Part shown: positions 47,045-58,935 of the stretch, in pieces
Numbering within the stretch: the first letter of the stretch is position 1
Layout of the letters: every line of letters starts with the position of its first letter
Source of the DNA: Nautilus pompilius
Taxonomy: Eukaryota; Mollusca; Cephalopoda; Nautilida; Nautilidae
DNA: 64,000 bases
NCBI GenBank assembly: GCA_018389105.1
Contig: JACATO010000969.1
Location: 23,501 to 87,500 of the forward strand
Direction: 5' to 3'
Made by a program: the position numbers and the translations under genes
Notes under the pieces: model-generated
Database searches by the model: none
What the model saw: only the letters and a program-made list of their open reading frames with translations
What the model was told of the DNA's origin: nothing

Positions 47045-48134
47045 GTTTGGAATTTCCTTCTGCTGCGTTATTACAGAAAAAAGCGCGTCGAATTGGCCCA
47101 GGTGAGCAGAGAAGAAAAGGTGAGGAAAAGGAAAAGGCAACAACGTCGTAGGCCATGTAGTTTGAAATGGTTTACGAGGAGGAGGAAGACGGAGGCTGTG
47201 GACATAGGAGTCCACAGGATACTTTCCAGAAGAGGAAGAATTATCAAAAATGTGCGCAGAATAAATTACCGTGGGGGGGAGGGACAAATTGGCAAAATAA
47301 GTGCAGGGGATGTGCCTAGCTACGAGAGGGTGCCAACCCGATATATGTATAGGAAATTGTTTTTTTTTTTTTTTCCCTATCAAAGGTATTTTGATTTTTG
47401 ATCGATAATTTTCTTGTCCAAATTTATCCGTCACACTATCGCCATCGACTTACCGCAGCCCTCTCTTGCCCCGCCCCTTGCGGATGCCCGTGGGATGCAG
47501 GATTGTTGCTAAATCTCGAGGTGCAGCTAAGAAGGGCATCATTAGGGCTTTTCTCATAAGAGCTCTACAAAAAAGGGGGAAGGTCATAATGCAAGGTTAG
47601 CTGTGGAAGAATCCACTGATGAAGAAAGAGATAAAAATATTAGGAGATGAGTCAAAATCTGAGATGTTTGGAAACAAGCAGCAGCAGCAGGCAGGCTGGC
47701 TGCTCGAAGACGATTTGGCGACAGATATATATCAACTAAGACGGTAGAGCTTGGAAAAGGAAGAGTTAGTAAAATGTTTAAAATTAACGAAAGGAATCGA
47801 TGCTAACGAATACAATAAGCAAATCCCTATCGATCACAACACGGGGCAGTGGATGCAATCGAATCAGTCCATGATTTTCATTCCCGCAACACAAACGGCC
47901 CTGAACGGACTCGTTACTGATACCATCAGTCGAAGAAAGTTAAGAAAGCTCCGAGGTCCTTCGGAAATGTTTACAATATATTTGGAACTGGAGTTTCTTC
48001 AGCATCCCATTAATAATAATAGGCCGTTCGCAAATATCCCACGGACGACCGAGCTCACGGACTTCGGAAAACGAGACGTATTCCGTCAGGAGGAGGAGGA
48101 GGAGGAAGATGGTTCTTACCTTCAGCTTCTCTAA
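47045..48134 (+). pseudogene. Broken run of Lys/Arg-rich frames, unknown element
   Basis: I do not recognise the protein. Segments in two frames alternate. 47045-47401 (118 codons, no ATG in the coding part) is extremely basic, with KVRKRKRQQRRRP and LSRRGRIIKNVRR. 47409-47597 in another frame contains AKSRGAAKKGIIRAFLIRALQKRG. Back in the first frame, 47591-47813 with two stops contains KQAAAAGRLAARRRFGDRYIS. Finally 47751-48134 (127 codons, TTG first) contains SRRKLRKLRGPSEMF and ends in a Glu run and a stop. So much basic, coding-like sequence split by two frameshifts and several stops suggests a decayed gene or mobile or viral-type element encoding DNA-binding proteins. A T-run at 47360-47374 breaks the first segment. 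No polymerase, integrase, protease or capsid motif is visible, so origin is open. Confidence 0.3.
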
Positions 48135-48680
48135 TTCTTCCAGTCTCAACACCTCTCGAAACTAAGTGCACAGCATCTCTCGGTTATGTAATCAGCATTT
48201 TACGCTTTTTTTTAGTTTTTATTCTTATGTAAGAAATTAATTGTCGCTAACGAGCAAATCTCACAGAATCTCAGTAATTAGTGACCTTCGTCGTGACCTA
48301 GAATAGATATAATTTTTAGTATACAGGGCGCACTAATCGCCGTGGCAGTGACAGGTCACGAACAGACGTCACGCAACAGGTATGCGTAGTAGGTGGTGTG
48401 GGCGAATCAGTCCCGACGGGGAGGCGATCGCTGAGAGCGACTGGCGGAGTCTGCGCCTTCTTTCTGTCGGATAACCGAGCAAAAGATTTAAGGCCGTCCC
48501 TGAAAACTGATCCCTGTATCTCTGGGAAACTCTATATGAATATTCCAAAGTGACAACTCTCTTCTTGTCTCGAAACTTCTACGCAACCATTTTATTGCAT
48601 ACAACATATGCATGCGCTGGAGACGGTCAGGTGAACCCTGCTGCTGAACGCGGTTACAGCGACTCTATTATCGGCCGGGC
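48135..48680. other. Unique noncoding DNA, no gene seen
   Basis: No repeats and no supported exon or site. Confidence 0.5.
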
Positions 48681-48988
48681 TCCATCTCTCTCTCTCTCCC
48701 ATCCCACTCTTTCCCATCCCACTCTCCATCTCTCTCTCCCATGCCACTCTCCATCACTCTCTCCCATCTCACTCTCCATCTCTCTCTCCCCCATCCCACT
48801 CTCCATCACACTCTTTCCCATCCCACTCTCCATCTCTCTCTCTCCTCCCCATCCACTCTCCATCACACTCTTTCCCATCCAACTCTCCATCTCTCTCTCT
48901 CTCTCTCCCTCCCATGCCACTCTCCATCACTCTCTCCCCATCTCACTCTCAATCTCTCTCTTTCCCATCCCACTCTCCATCTCTCTCG
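48681..48988. repeat. CT-rich satellite with CCATCCCACT boxes
   Basis: Degenerate tandem repeat of CCATCTCTCTCTC and CCATCCCACTCT boxes. Frames through it are repeat translations. Confidence 0.95.
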
Positions 48989-49194
48989 ACAATTTCTGTT
49001 CTTGTTTCATTATTTCAATTTGTTGCATCAGATGTTGATAATTTATTACTAGCTTTTACTAAATCTAATTTTATTTTTTAAAATAAAAATTAAAAAATTC
49101 TTCTTTTGTAAACGAAATTCATGTTTTCTTCCTGCCTATGATGCACAAATTTATTCTTACAATTGTGCAATTACGAAGAAATGTATTTTCATGA

Positions 49195-49242
<48 letters not shown>

Positions 49243-49734
49243 TTTCATTAATTCAGATTTCTACATTTTTCATTCCTATAATTATAATTCTCATATTAAC
49301 AACAGCAGCATATATTGTTATTAACCTAAAATGTAATTATTATGGGTTTTGATAAATTCCCCTGATTATAAACAATTTCTCCTTAAAATCAAAAATTAAA
49401 ATATAATAAGCTAAACGAAAAAAAAAACAAACAAAAACATATCTAGTAGCCTGGCCCAGACCCCATTAAGGGGAACACACGCCCCAGTCTCGCTTCTCAA
49501 AGTTTTTAATCGATGGTTGACATCTTCCGCTGTCTCTCTTCCGTTTGGCCTCGACGCTGCACCGAAGAACAACGAAGTATATTCATTCAGCTTCCTGAAG
49601 TCTGCCCGTATGTCAGGGGAAAGCGGGAAGACGGAAGGGACGAAGAGTCCGTGGATGGAATTACGGCAGATCGGAAAATACACTCTCGAGTAACAAAATT
49701 CAAATTGCTTCTTTAAAAAACGAACAGCAGAATT

Positions 49735-49766
<32 letters not shown>

Positions 49767-49882
49767 ATTATTATTATTATTTTATTATTATTTATTATTA
49801 TTATTCGTTAAAAAAATCTGTTGTTCAACCAGATGGTGGTAGATTCAGATATGTAGCTAACTACTACTGCTACTAAATCATA

Positions 49883-49944
<62 letters not shown>

Positions 49945-49945
49945 G
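48989..49945. repeat. AT-rich DNA with three (TAA)n/(TTA)n tracts
   Basis: (TAA)n at 49194-49242, (TTA)n at 49732-49805 and (GATAAT)n/(TAA)n at 49879-49943. The second and third are reverse complements 75 bp apart and could pair. The unique DNA at 49430-49720 shows no supported exon. Confidence 0.9.
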
Positions 49946-50979
49946 AATCTGTTGTTTGCCATTCAAGACTATAATCAAACTTACAAATTGCATTCGCAGG
50001 TGTTGAACTTCAGCAGGACTGAACTAGAATTCAGAAGCTGCATTTTTGTATCCGTACTTCAGAAACAGGTAATTAATTCACTTGTAAATTGCCAAACAGT
50101 TTTTCACAGGTAAGAAAGAAGAAAAAAGTCCGGAACTACAAAAATAAAAGACTTTAAAATAAACGAAACTGAACGCTATTCGTTAAAATAGATTTTTTTA
50201 TTTAATAGTAGAAAATAATGGAAATAGAGAGATTCAAAAATTATTTCGAAATCAAAAAGCTTCAAGAATGTATATATATTAAAAAGGACGCAAAGCGAGG
50301 TCGGCGCTAACCGATGGGGATGTAGAGAAGCTCTGGATGAAAAGTTTCAAGCTGTAACAGAATCTTGGCGATTATTTAATGAAATCCTAGTAGTTCGTCA
50401 ATCGTGAACATCGAATCTTGCAGCTTTTGTTTACAATTTAGATACCAATTTAGGGTTTAATGCGTAATTCGATAGCATATACGCGCATTTAGTAGTTGTT
50501 TATTTAGTATTGAAGATAACATTCGGACTTAAAATCTCGGGAGACTGAAGTCGAGCTATTTATTGTATATATATAGAAGTACGGGTCACGGTCAAACCCC
50601 GCTGAATTTGCATAATAAGTCGACGTCAACGATATTAAAGCGCCTCTCGCTTCGTACTTAATGGGGGGGAAATTGTCAAAATTGGAAAATGTGACTCATT
50701 TGCAATCTAACAGGTAAACAGATGAATTCCACAAAGATCTAAACCATCACGATGAGTCTAGTGACCGACTCTTTTTGAAGTGTTCAAAAGCAGACCTCTA
50801 GAAGTGGTCGCGGGTACAGCATCAAGCTCTCTCAGCCTGACGAGATGATGGGCTGTAAACTTTTGACCATGGCTGGATACGTATTATTGTTGAGGTCTGA
50901 AATTATTATTATTATTATTTTTTTTTTTAAGGAAGTACGTAAGTTTTTGACTTGTTTAGATGTCCGTTATAATCAGAGT
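49946..50979. other. Unique noncoding DNA, no gene seen
   Basis: AT-rich, with (TTA)n and T run at 50900-50930. There is an acceptor-like TTTTTCACAG at 50109 followed at once by GTAAG, with no exon between. Confidence 0.45.
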
Positions 50980-51000
50980 TCTCTAACTTCAAGTTAGAGA
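50980..51000. other. 21-bp palindrome
   Basis: TCTCTAACTT (50980-50989), a central C, then the exact reverse complement AAGTTAGAGA (50991-51000). A 10-bp perfect arm with a single central base is uncommon by chance in 64 kb. It may be a dimeric protein site. Confidence 0.6.
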
Positions 51001-51340
51001 CGTTGACCGAAGCCAAATAATTCTTTTACGGCGGATGAAGATTATCAGAACGATTATGTCCCCGGTTCCAGTGTTCTATTCGTTCTAAAATCGGTAAAAA
51101 CCGGTGGTCTGAAGAATCTCCGCTCCGCGCGGGTTCATCACTAATGCTTACAACTTGACTAATCATAAATTACTGAATGGAATGGAAAAATATAATTTTC
51201 CCAAAGTATCAATTTCTAGACTGTTCCGGTCAAGCTCTCTCTTCTAAAGCGAGATTCAAAAAGTAGTGACGTCACAAGAACCTATACAGCGCTCAGTTTC
51301 GTACAAGAACACCGGCTGCTACAACCCTGTCCACGCACTA
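51001..51340. other. Unique noncoding DNA
   Basis: It contains one isolated TGACGTCA (51267-51274) and otherwise nothing notable. Confidence 0.45.
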
Positions 51341-51356
51341 TGCACAATTATGACGA
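51338..51356 (+). repeat. Single copy of the 40-bp satellite core
   Basis: CTATGCACAATTATGACGA resembles the TGCACA-CTATGACGCA core of the two 40-bp satellites, here not tandemly repeated. Confidence 0.3.
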
Positions 51357-54300
51357 CACGCAATTGTTATGCGTCTCTTCTGACGGGAGAGCTTTGGGCG
51401 TCGTCCACACAAAAATCTAGAAAGTATCGACAGTTTCAATTACTAGAATTCCTTTGCAATTTAGATTACAGGTAAATGATTAGAAATTTGGTGATAGGCA
51501 GAAAGTTAGTTCGAGCATTTCCAATCGACTTATCTACATTTAACCGAACTAGAAAGGAGCCTACGTTTCGACAATCTTTCGGTTGTCGCCATTCGAGATT
51601 TTTAGTCTAAAAAAGGAACAAGTTTCGGAATCGCATGACGCTGGCTAATCTTGCAGCAGACGATTGTAGTTTTTGAATTGTACAAGTAGCCAAAGTGGTT
51701 CTTCTGTAACCTCCAACCTGCCGGTTAGAGGAAGATTTTGGATTCGCTTTCAGAGACGACTTAACCTGGCGTGCCTTCATCTGGTCATTTGGAGTTTTAT
51801 TAAAAGTCCTGTCTGTTAACATTTCGCCATTTGAATTGGAAAAGCGAGAGGCTTTTACATATAAGAGGAAGCTAACCGATTAATTTCCAGTTTGCACTTT
51901 ACGACGACTCGACACGCGCGAACCACACTGTTTAAAGCAGGTTTGTCCATCATTAAAACATGTTCGAACTTTTACCAAAATCCAGCTGGCATTACCGAAT
52001 CCCAGGCATTAACAGCGTCTTAATTGTTCTGGTGAATGCTCGACCAAGGGTCACCGATCACGCGGCCTCATCTGTTACCGCGATCCAAACCAACTTTTAC
52101 CGGCACATAGATTAAGCCAGAACGAATTAAAATAACTTGAAAATAAATAAGCTAAAGTGACAGCGAACTCTACCAGGCGTATGGGCAAGGCACGCGCGGT
52201 GAGGTATAGGGGAGATAAATACTTCGCCGTTTTTCGTAGTTATTTTCGTATTATTTTAAGTACAAATTTCTTCAGACTTCACGTTTTGTTTCCTGCCGCC
52301 GCAGATTCCCTCGACGCGAAAAATTAGATAACACACCAAACACAGCACTCGAGTGAACTACTACGTGATCTTTTTTTTTGTCATGGTGGCCATGGTCATT
52401 GTCGTTTATGTCAGCCAGCCGATTTCTCACCTTCGGCGAGACAGGGTTTCAAAAGTTCTCGTGGTGAACGAGACGACATCTTGCGAGACTTGTTTCAGAT
52501 TTCTCTTTGATAGCCTTAATAACGATTTCAGAGTTCTCGTCGTCTGGCAAGACTGGGTCTTACTGTTAACGCCGTCGATGAGACAACGTTCTAACGTTGT
52601 TTTGTCATCGAGCCAATAATTCTTGGCGATCTTATCGGCGAGACAATGTTTTTAAGTGTTTCCGAAAGGATTGAGACCACTGCGGGTTTCCACAAAGACG
52701 TGTAACTCGAGTCGCTGCCATTATGTGAAGTGGCAGGGAGACATTGAGCTTAGACGTTTTGGCTGAAGCCAACTTAGTTAAAAACATCGCCTGGCCGATT
52801 CAGTTTTGTACCGTCTCGAGTGCCCGATCCCACGTCACATACGCCAGCTGTATTTTCACGAATGATACTAAAGAAGACGTATATGATCTCAAACCTGATA
52901 AACGTGGTAGGTTACAAAGTGCAGAGACCGGTACCGAATGGTATAACCTCATGGTATTGAACTTTCAACGCCTTAAAACACTAAAAATAACAAATAAGGC
53001 TCTTTTTTTAAAAAAAAAAAGACTAAATAAAATAAGAACAAAACGTTTTACTTATCCGCCTCGACAAACGGCTTAAGTGAGTAATCTCACACATAATTCT
53101 GATCTTAATTCGGAACATTACTAGTAATTATGGTTTTAAATTGTTGACAACAATGAAAAATCTCGAAATATTTACAGATAATCGTCGCATGTTGATACAA
53201 AAGAAAGTTCTCGTCTCGTCCTAATAATGACGAACCACTGGTTAGATAAAATTAGTCCAATTATTTGTCTCTCATTAAGCTGTAGGTTTTAAAATCCTTA
53301 TCATCACTTCGAAATAACACAAAAGGGTTCAAGAACTTGTCTTGAAGGAATCTAAAGGAGCCCAGGGTTCATTTCTTGAGTATTCCCTACGTGACACAGC
53401 TGCGAGACTGGAGGTTTCCGGAGAAACGATGCAACATAATTGAGAGTAGGGCGCACTATCGAGTCGAGACTAGAAGAATGCGCGAGGAACGAGGTAGGAA
53501 ACGGAAGACCGATGCATACCCGCCTAATCGCTGCGAAACAGGAAGCAGTCCGCCGGCGACATCCTCTAAGGTATCAGTTCAATTAGACACGCTGCAATGG
53601 ACAAAACTACCGCCAAGAGGATACTGGCTGAGGCGGATTCTCAATGGTCGCGTTGCACTACAGATATTGCTGCTGCGGAATATCAGGCAACGCGACTAAT
53701 TTGGGCCATCGCGATAAAAAAAACGAGAAACGGGTTCTCGGTCCGACACGAAACGCGGTTTTGCCAGTCGGCAGGGTCTTTGGCGATTTGGGAGCTTATT
53801 GGAGGTTTTCTGAAATTCCGCGGAATCGCGGGAGGAGCGACATGCAAAATAAAACCCCTCCCCGAGTGTCCGGACCTGGGATCCAATCGAGAATTTGTAG
53901 AGAGCGTCGTTCAAGAAGAAAAACAATCGAAGAGTCTCGATGGTTTCGCTGAGAACCTCCCGACGAAGCTGGAAGTGACATCGGACCAGAAATAATTGCG
54001 CATTTAATCGGATCAACGCCCGGACCGACGGGTATACGGAAATGTCGAAAAAAAAAGTAATAATTATGGTTTTATTGAATCTTATTAATAAGAGTCTTAC
54101 GTCTGGTATCGGCGAGCCAGCCAGACCGCGGAAATAATCTCTCGCCGGGCTGTTTTTAGAACATCTCGACAGTTTCGCGTAGGGAATTAGAAGTTTTAGA
54201 CCACAATGTATACAAACGGCCAGCTATCAAACCCTAACCCTGCGTCGCCGAACAAGTTTGAGAAATGCTAACCTCGGTGGGTGGTAGTCGCCACGAGTTG

Positions 54301-56492
54301 TATCGAAAAAAAAATATATATAATTCAATGTTTACGGAAGAATATTTGGTCTTAAATGAAATAAAACGAAAGATGACATAACTGCTACCGCGATTCTATT
54401 TTATTTTTGAGAAGACTATTTGTTCACACGAGTAAATACATTTCACTCTTCTGGGGCTAGGATGGAACCGCTTAGTTACGGTATATATACTCTGTGACTG
54501 AGTATAAGATGGAATACTCCTCCAAGGAGCTAGTTGCGGTCCAGTCAGAAAACTAATGTGGTATTCCCTATTAACATTACACATCATTACAGATGCCCGT
54601 CACCAGTCTACCTGCGGACTTAAGTGCTAGAGGATTACAGAAGGGAGATCGCGAATCAGCCGCCCAGATCTGTTTCGGTTTCTCTCAAGATGGCTTCGCA
54701 AATCGTTCGTAGCGGCTAAATGTGATTAGACAGCCTTAGCTGTTTATCGATCTCGTCCTTCAGCGACTTAAACCGGCTGATGGGATTTGCAAGTGCAACG
54801 TAGATTCAACGAGACGAAGTCCCGTCCTGGTAAAATATTCAAGACTAGTTTCAACACGACCCGTCTATTCCGGCCACCGACGGATACCGAGAGCAAACGC
54901 CAATCCTAACCTTCACCTTTAACAACTGGCGCACAGAAGGAAGTCGCTGCCTCCACTCCACGGGATCCAGACCCGTGATCGCAAATGACGTAAATAATGC
55001 AGTGGATGAAAATGGGTTAAAAATGAGTTGTGTCGCCCGGAGGAAATTCTCTCTTTTTCTTGTTTTTCTTTTTAAAAGAAAACTTGCGAGACGAACTTTT
55101 AAGGAAGTGACGTACGACCTGACGTCATTAGTAGTATACAGATGATAGAAAACGGTGTAAAACTCCGTAAAGCCAAGCGTTTTAATTTCAAACTGGCTTT
55201 CTGAAGCATGACGCATTTCCTGGCTTGGAAAAGGTATTATTCCCGGTCTACACAACCGCTTGCTAATGATGTTAACTGACCGACAAAAATAATAGAGAGG
55301 GTTCTTCTTCTGCACTTGTGAACGACCGACCCCCTAATGAATCTTTCATCTACTGCTTCGCGGGAAGAGTTTACCGCACCACCATGAAAACAACTATAGA
55401 TCAAAGTAGAACACTGGACCTTCTTTAGCTCCTAGTGTTAATAATCAACCCCGTAGATCGTTCAGCCTTTCTCAAGATATATTTATATCGTTAAAAGTAG
55501 CGGGGGTTCACCTCTATACTTCTAAGGTGGTCTAGATGGCGTTTCAGAAAGAGGAACTAGATCTCTTGAAATTTTACCATTGATAGAAAATGTAGCGAAC
55601 CATGTGCTCTCTCTCTCTCCCTCTCGCCGGTACCGGACCTTGTTAGAAGCTATCCTTCTTTACAAGTTCCCAAATCTACACGTGTAGTAGTTGCAACTTC
55701 GGAAACATCGAATCTCACTTGCCGTTCGTTCGACTGGTCTATTGCACGATTTATAAATACAATCGATATTATTGACCAGACCATGTGACCCGGTCTAGAA
55801 GCTGTAGTCAGTATTTGTATTAAATAATTGCCAAACTCATGCAAAAAAGCGTCGGGTTGGAGCGAAATACAGATTTGTCGTTGTTACAGACCATTTCTCC
55901 CCAGTCCCCGTCCCTGTGACTCCACCTGCGCTGAGTGATACTGTTGCAAACATCAAGGTCAAGGAGTAAACCATAAATCAACGATAATGCTTAACCAACC
56001 ATTTAGCGCGATCTTCTAAAAGTTGGAACCCTAAAGAAAATCTTGAGTTTTTTTTTGTTTGTTTTTTTTTTACTTAGGGATCTGAAAAATATATTTCTTC
56101 GTGCAAAGACTTTCAGCGATGGCCGTCGTCAAGCATTCGGGTGAACCTAAATCTTCTGCTCACTACTGTGCAGAGACACTACCATGACTGCCATCTGATC
56201 GTGGACGATCGACCGAATACCGGAACCGTTTCCTTTGACGCGCCCAGCACTCCGGCTTCTAGTAGCTGCCTGGTGACTGGGACGAATCCGCCGAGCAGTT
56301 GCGGGTCGGCCGAAGATATCGTGCATTTGGGTGGAGTGCGAGAGCCGACAGATGACGACGTCACGTGAACAATCTATTCGGCCTTCGTGGCAGGAGAGCG
56401 CGTCATTCACGAAAACCTTCTTAATGGATTCCATCCACAGAGGATGGTTAGAAAGTCTGGTTGGTGAGTACGGCGGGGAAAAGTAGAAAAAA
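51357..56492. other. Unique noncoding DNA, no gene seen
   Basis: Several frames stand out by length only: minus 51607-51822, plus 52353-52619, plus 53376-53699 and 53597-53995, and minus 54851-55315 (154 codons from a GTG). None has recognisable motifs. 52430-52660 contains loosely repeated CGRCGAGACA and GTTCTCGTSG words. An isolated TGACGTCA lies at 55120-55127. Confidence 0.4.
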
Positions 56493-56520
56493 AACAACAA
56501 CAACAACAACAACAACAACA
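56493..56520. repeat. (CAA)n microsatellite
   Basis: Nine CAA units after an A run. Confidence 0.9.
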
Positions 56521-56678
56521 CCCGGTAATTTTCACGAGTTATGGAAGGTCTATCTCCCCGACAGGGAGGGACGAAGAAGAAACATCCTTATCCCTTGTAG
56601 TTCGGTCTGTTCGTTCCTGCCGGGCAACCCGGCGCATTTATGAAAACCGCTCAAACTTGTCGCCATTATTTCCGCTCA

Positions 56679-56708
56679 TTAACTCGTATTGACACTAATT
56701 AAATTAGC
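56679..56708 (+). promoter_or_regulatory. Dispersed motif, copy 6, with homeodomain palindrome
   Basis: TTAACTCGTATTGACACT (56679-56696) is identical to the minus-strand copy at 6884-6901. It overlaps CTAATTAAATTAG (56695-56707), a perfect 13-bp odd palindrome of two homeodomain-type cores. Confidence 0.4.
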
Positions 56709-58005
56709 GTCGATTCTTCCAGCTGGTAAACCCGCGCGCGCGAGTGTGAGAGGGAAGGGAGGGAGATCGAGGCGACAACTCGTATATCATTAAAAACCGT
56801 CCCTTTTTTTTAAAGGTATTTTCCTTATTAACTCTCTCGACGCCAGTTTACTACGACTGCCGGTCGGCGAAACAAAGAGGAGCAAGGAGCCACTTCCGTT
56901 CAAAAGGATAGGAATTCTTGAAAAGAACACGTGATATGTTACAACAACATTTATAAAAATTATCGACAGCGGGGTTTTTCCCCCACCCCTACAAATCCAA
57001 TTTTAAGTTACGAATATTTATATATATACTCTACAAAGTAATTATAGATAAAATGAAAAGAAACCACCCCTGCATGGACATTTCGATGCTCGCTATTCCC
57101 TTTTTCTTTTTCAAAGACGGAGGAGGAAAAGGAGGAGGAGGAGGTTTGAAATTGGGAAATAAATCCGTCCCCCTACTTCAAATGTCAGGCAACTGCTGCT
57201 CCATTCACGTCGAACCCAGCCACAGACCGCGACAAGCCGTTGCCTTCTAATCGCCCAGACTCAGAATCTCTATCCCTCCCATTCCGTGATGATAAGAGAA
57301 AAGGATATTCTTAATATAGTAACTGAGAAAATTTAATTACAGGGAGGCAGTTAATGCAAGGAGGTGGAAGTTAATGTAACACAAACAAATGACAAGTCGT
57401 GGGTGGGGGGGGTGATGGTGGTTATTTTCTTTGTTGTTTTATATTTGAAACCTCATTGTGTACAACCGCAAGGCGACTGCCACGAGAACTCCCGAGTATT
57501 TTTGTTCCTGATTAATTAAGTCAATTTTTTTATTATTTTTTTTATTTTAAACTTTATTTTTAGCAAATTCAGGTGTACTTCTGTTTATACACTCGTCACT
57601 CATCCGGTATTTTTATTTCCTTCATTCCTCCTCCCTCCGCCTTCAAACAACCCTTTAACTAAAGAGCATTCAGAGTCTTATTTAGCCTCGTTAATGTGAT
57701 TACCTTGGACGGAGAAGCGAGCAAACAGTCAAATTTCTAACTAAATTTTAATAGACTTTCCAAACGCACACATTCGTCATCTGTCTTCATGACGGCGAGG
57801 CGCCGATTCGCTAGTATATAGTATTATTATTCTTGGCCAGTGTTTTTCTTTCATGGGAGTGTCATTTTCACGTATAACCCCAGCCAGCAGTTCTTTCTTG
57901 TTGTAACTTGTCGGGCCCATAAATTCAATTTAAATATTTAACTTTGTTAACGAAGCAGTGCGTCACCTTCGACGAAATGAACCTCGAAATTATATTAAAA
58001 AAGAA
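56709..58005. other. Unique noncoding DNA, no gene seen
   Basis: It holds a CG alternation near 56733, A/T-rich runs at 57525-57560 and G runs near 57402. No exon supported. Confidence 0.45.
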
Positions 58006-58515
58006 ATATTCTCCGTAAACTCTACTCGAAGTTACACCAATCGATAACCCAACATTCTCCGTAAACTCTACTCGAAGTTACACCAATCGATAACCCAACA
58101 TTCTCCGTAAACTCTACTCGAAGTTACACCAATCGGTAACCCAACATTCTCCGTAAACTCTACTCGAAGTTACACCAATCGATAACCCAACATTCTCCGT
58201 AAACTCTACTCGAAGTTACACCAATCGATAACCCAACATTCTCCGTAAACTCTACTCGAAGTTACACCAATCGATAACCCAACATTCTCCGTAAACTCTA
58301 CTCGAAGTTACACCAATCGATAACCCAACATTCTCCGTAAACTCTACTCGAAGTTACACCAATCGATAACCCTACATTCTCCGTAAACTCTACTCGAAGT
58401 TACACCAATCGATAACCCAACATTCTCCGTAAACTCTACTCGAAGTTACACCAATCGATAACCCAACATTCTCCGTAAACTCTACTCGAAGTTACACCAA
58501 TCGATAACCCAACAC
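58006..58515 (+). repeat. 46-bp satellite, homogeneous part, about 11 copies
   Basis: The unit is 46 bp and includes ATTCTCCGTAAACTCTACTC, GAAGTTACACCAATCGATAA and CCCAAC. Copies are almost identical; one has ATCGGTAAC for ATCGATAAC and one has CCCTAC. Direct abutment without spacers excludes a CRISPR array. Confidence 0.95.
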
Positions 58516-58935
58516 AATTTTACTAAAATCCTAATCAGAATTACATAAATCGCCGTCTGTACAATTGCAATAAAACGTCGATGAAAGTCACTAATAGGTA
58601 ACCAATAATTTTTAGTAAAACCTCACTCGATGATACATACATTGATCGATAAATATTCTCACTATGAACATTCTCCAGGTAACACTGATTAGCAAGCAAC
58701 CTTTAATGATTGAATTCAGACATAGATAACCAAAAGTACTCTATAAAACCAAATCAAAGTAACAATGATCGATAGTCAGAAACATATCAAAAAAAGCAAA
58801 CTTGAAGTTACAAAGACTGATCTGTAGCCAAACCTTCTCAGCAGAGCGCAAATCAGTTTCACTGATCGATTGACAAACGTTTTCAGTAAAAGCCATCTTG
58901 AAGTTATATTGATAGCGAATATATAACCACCAGTG
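58516..58935 (+). repeat. Decayed continuation of the 46-bp satellite
   Basis: Recognisable but strongly diverged units follow the homogeneous block at roughly the same spacing. Clear remnants are TTTTAGTAAAACCTCACTCG (58610-58629), CATTGATCGATAA (58640-58652), AACTTGAAGTTACAAAGACTG (58800-58820), TTTCACTGATCGATTGACA (58856-58874) and TTTTCAGTAAAAGCCATCTTG (58880-58900). Confidence 0.7.

Noticed and set aside
51607..51822. 71-codon minus-strand frame with coding-like composition
   Set aside because: It starts with ATG and contains donor-like CAG|GTTAAGT, but it has no homology I recognise and the in-frame region is closed by a stop at 51882.
52353..52619. Frame starting with a hydrophobic, signal-anchor-like stretch
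   Set aside because: It begins at GTG over a T run, so the hydrophobic part comes from poly-T. The rest is unrecognised.
53376..53995. Three overlapping plus-strand frames of 102-132 codons
   Set aside because: Overlap in all phases with equally long opposite-strand frames points to low stop density, not to a gene.
54851..55315. 154-codon minus-strand frame
   Set aside because: It starts at GTG, has no recognisable motif, and a few frames this long are expected by chance in 64 kb over six frames.
58006..58515. Regular direct repeats resembling a CRISPR array
   Set aside because: Copies abut with no unique spacers, and the context is eukaryotic. It is a satellite; the same holds for 4261-4640.
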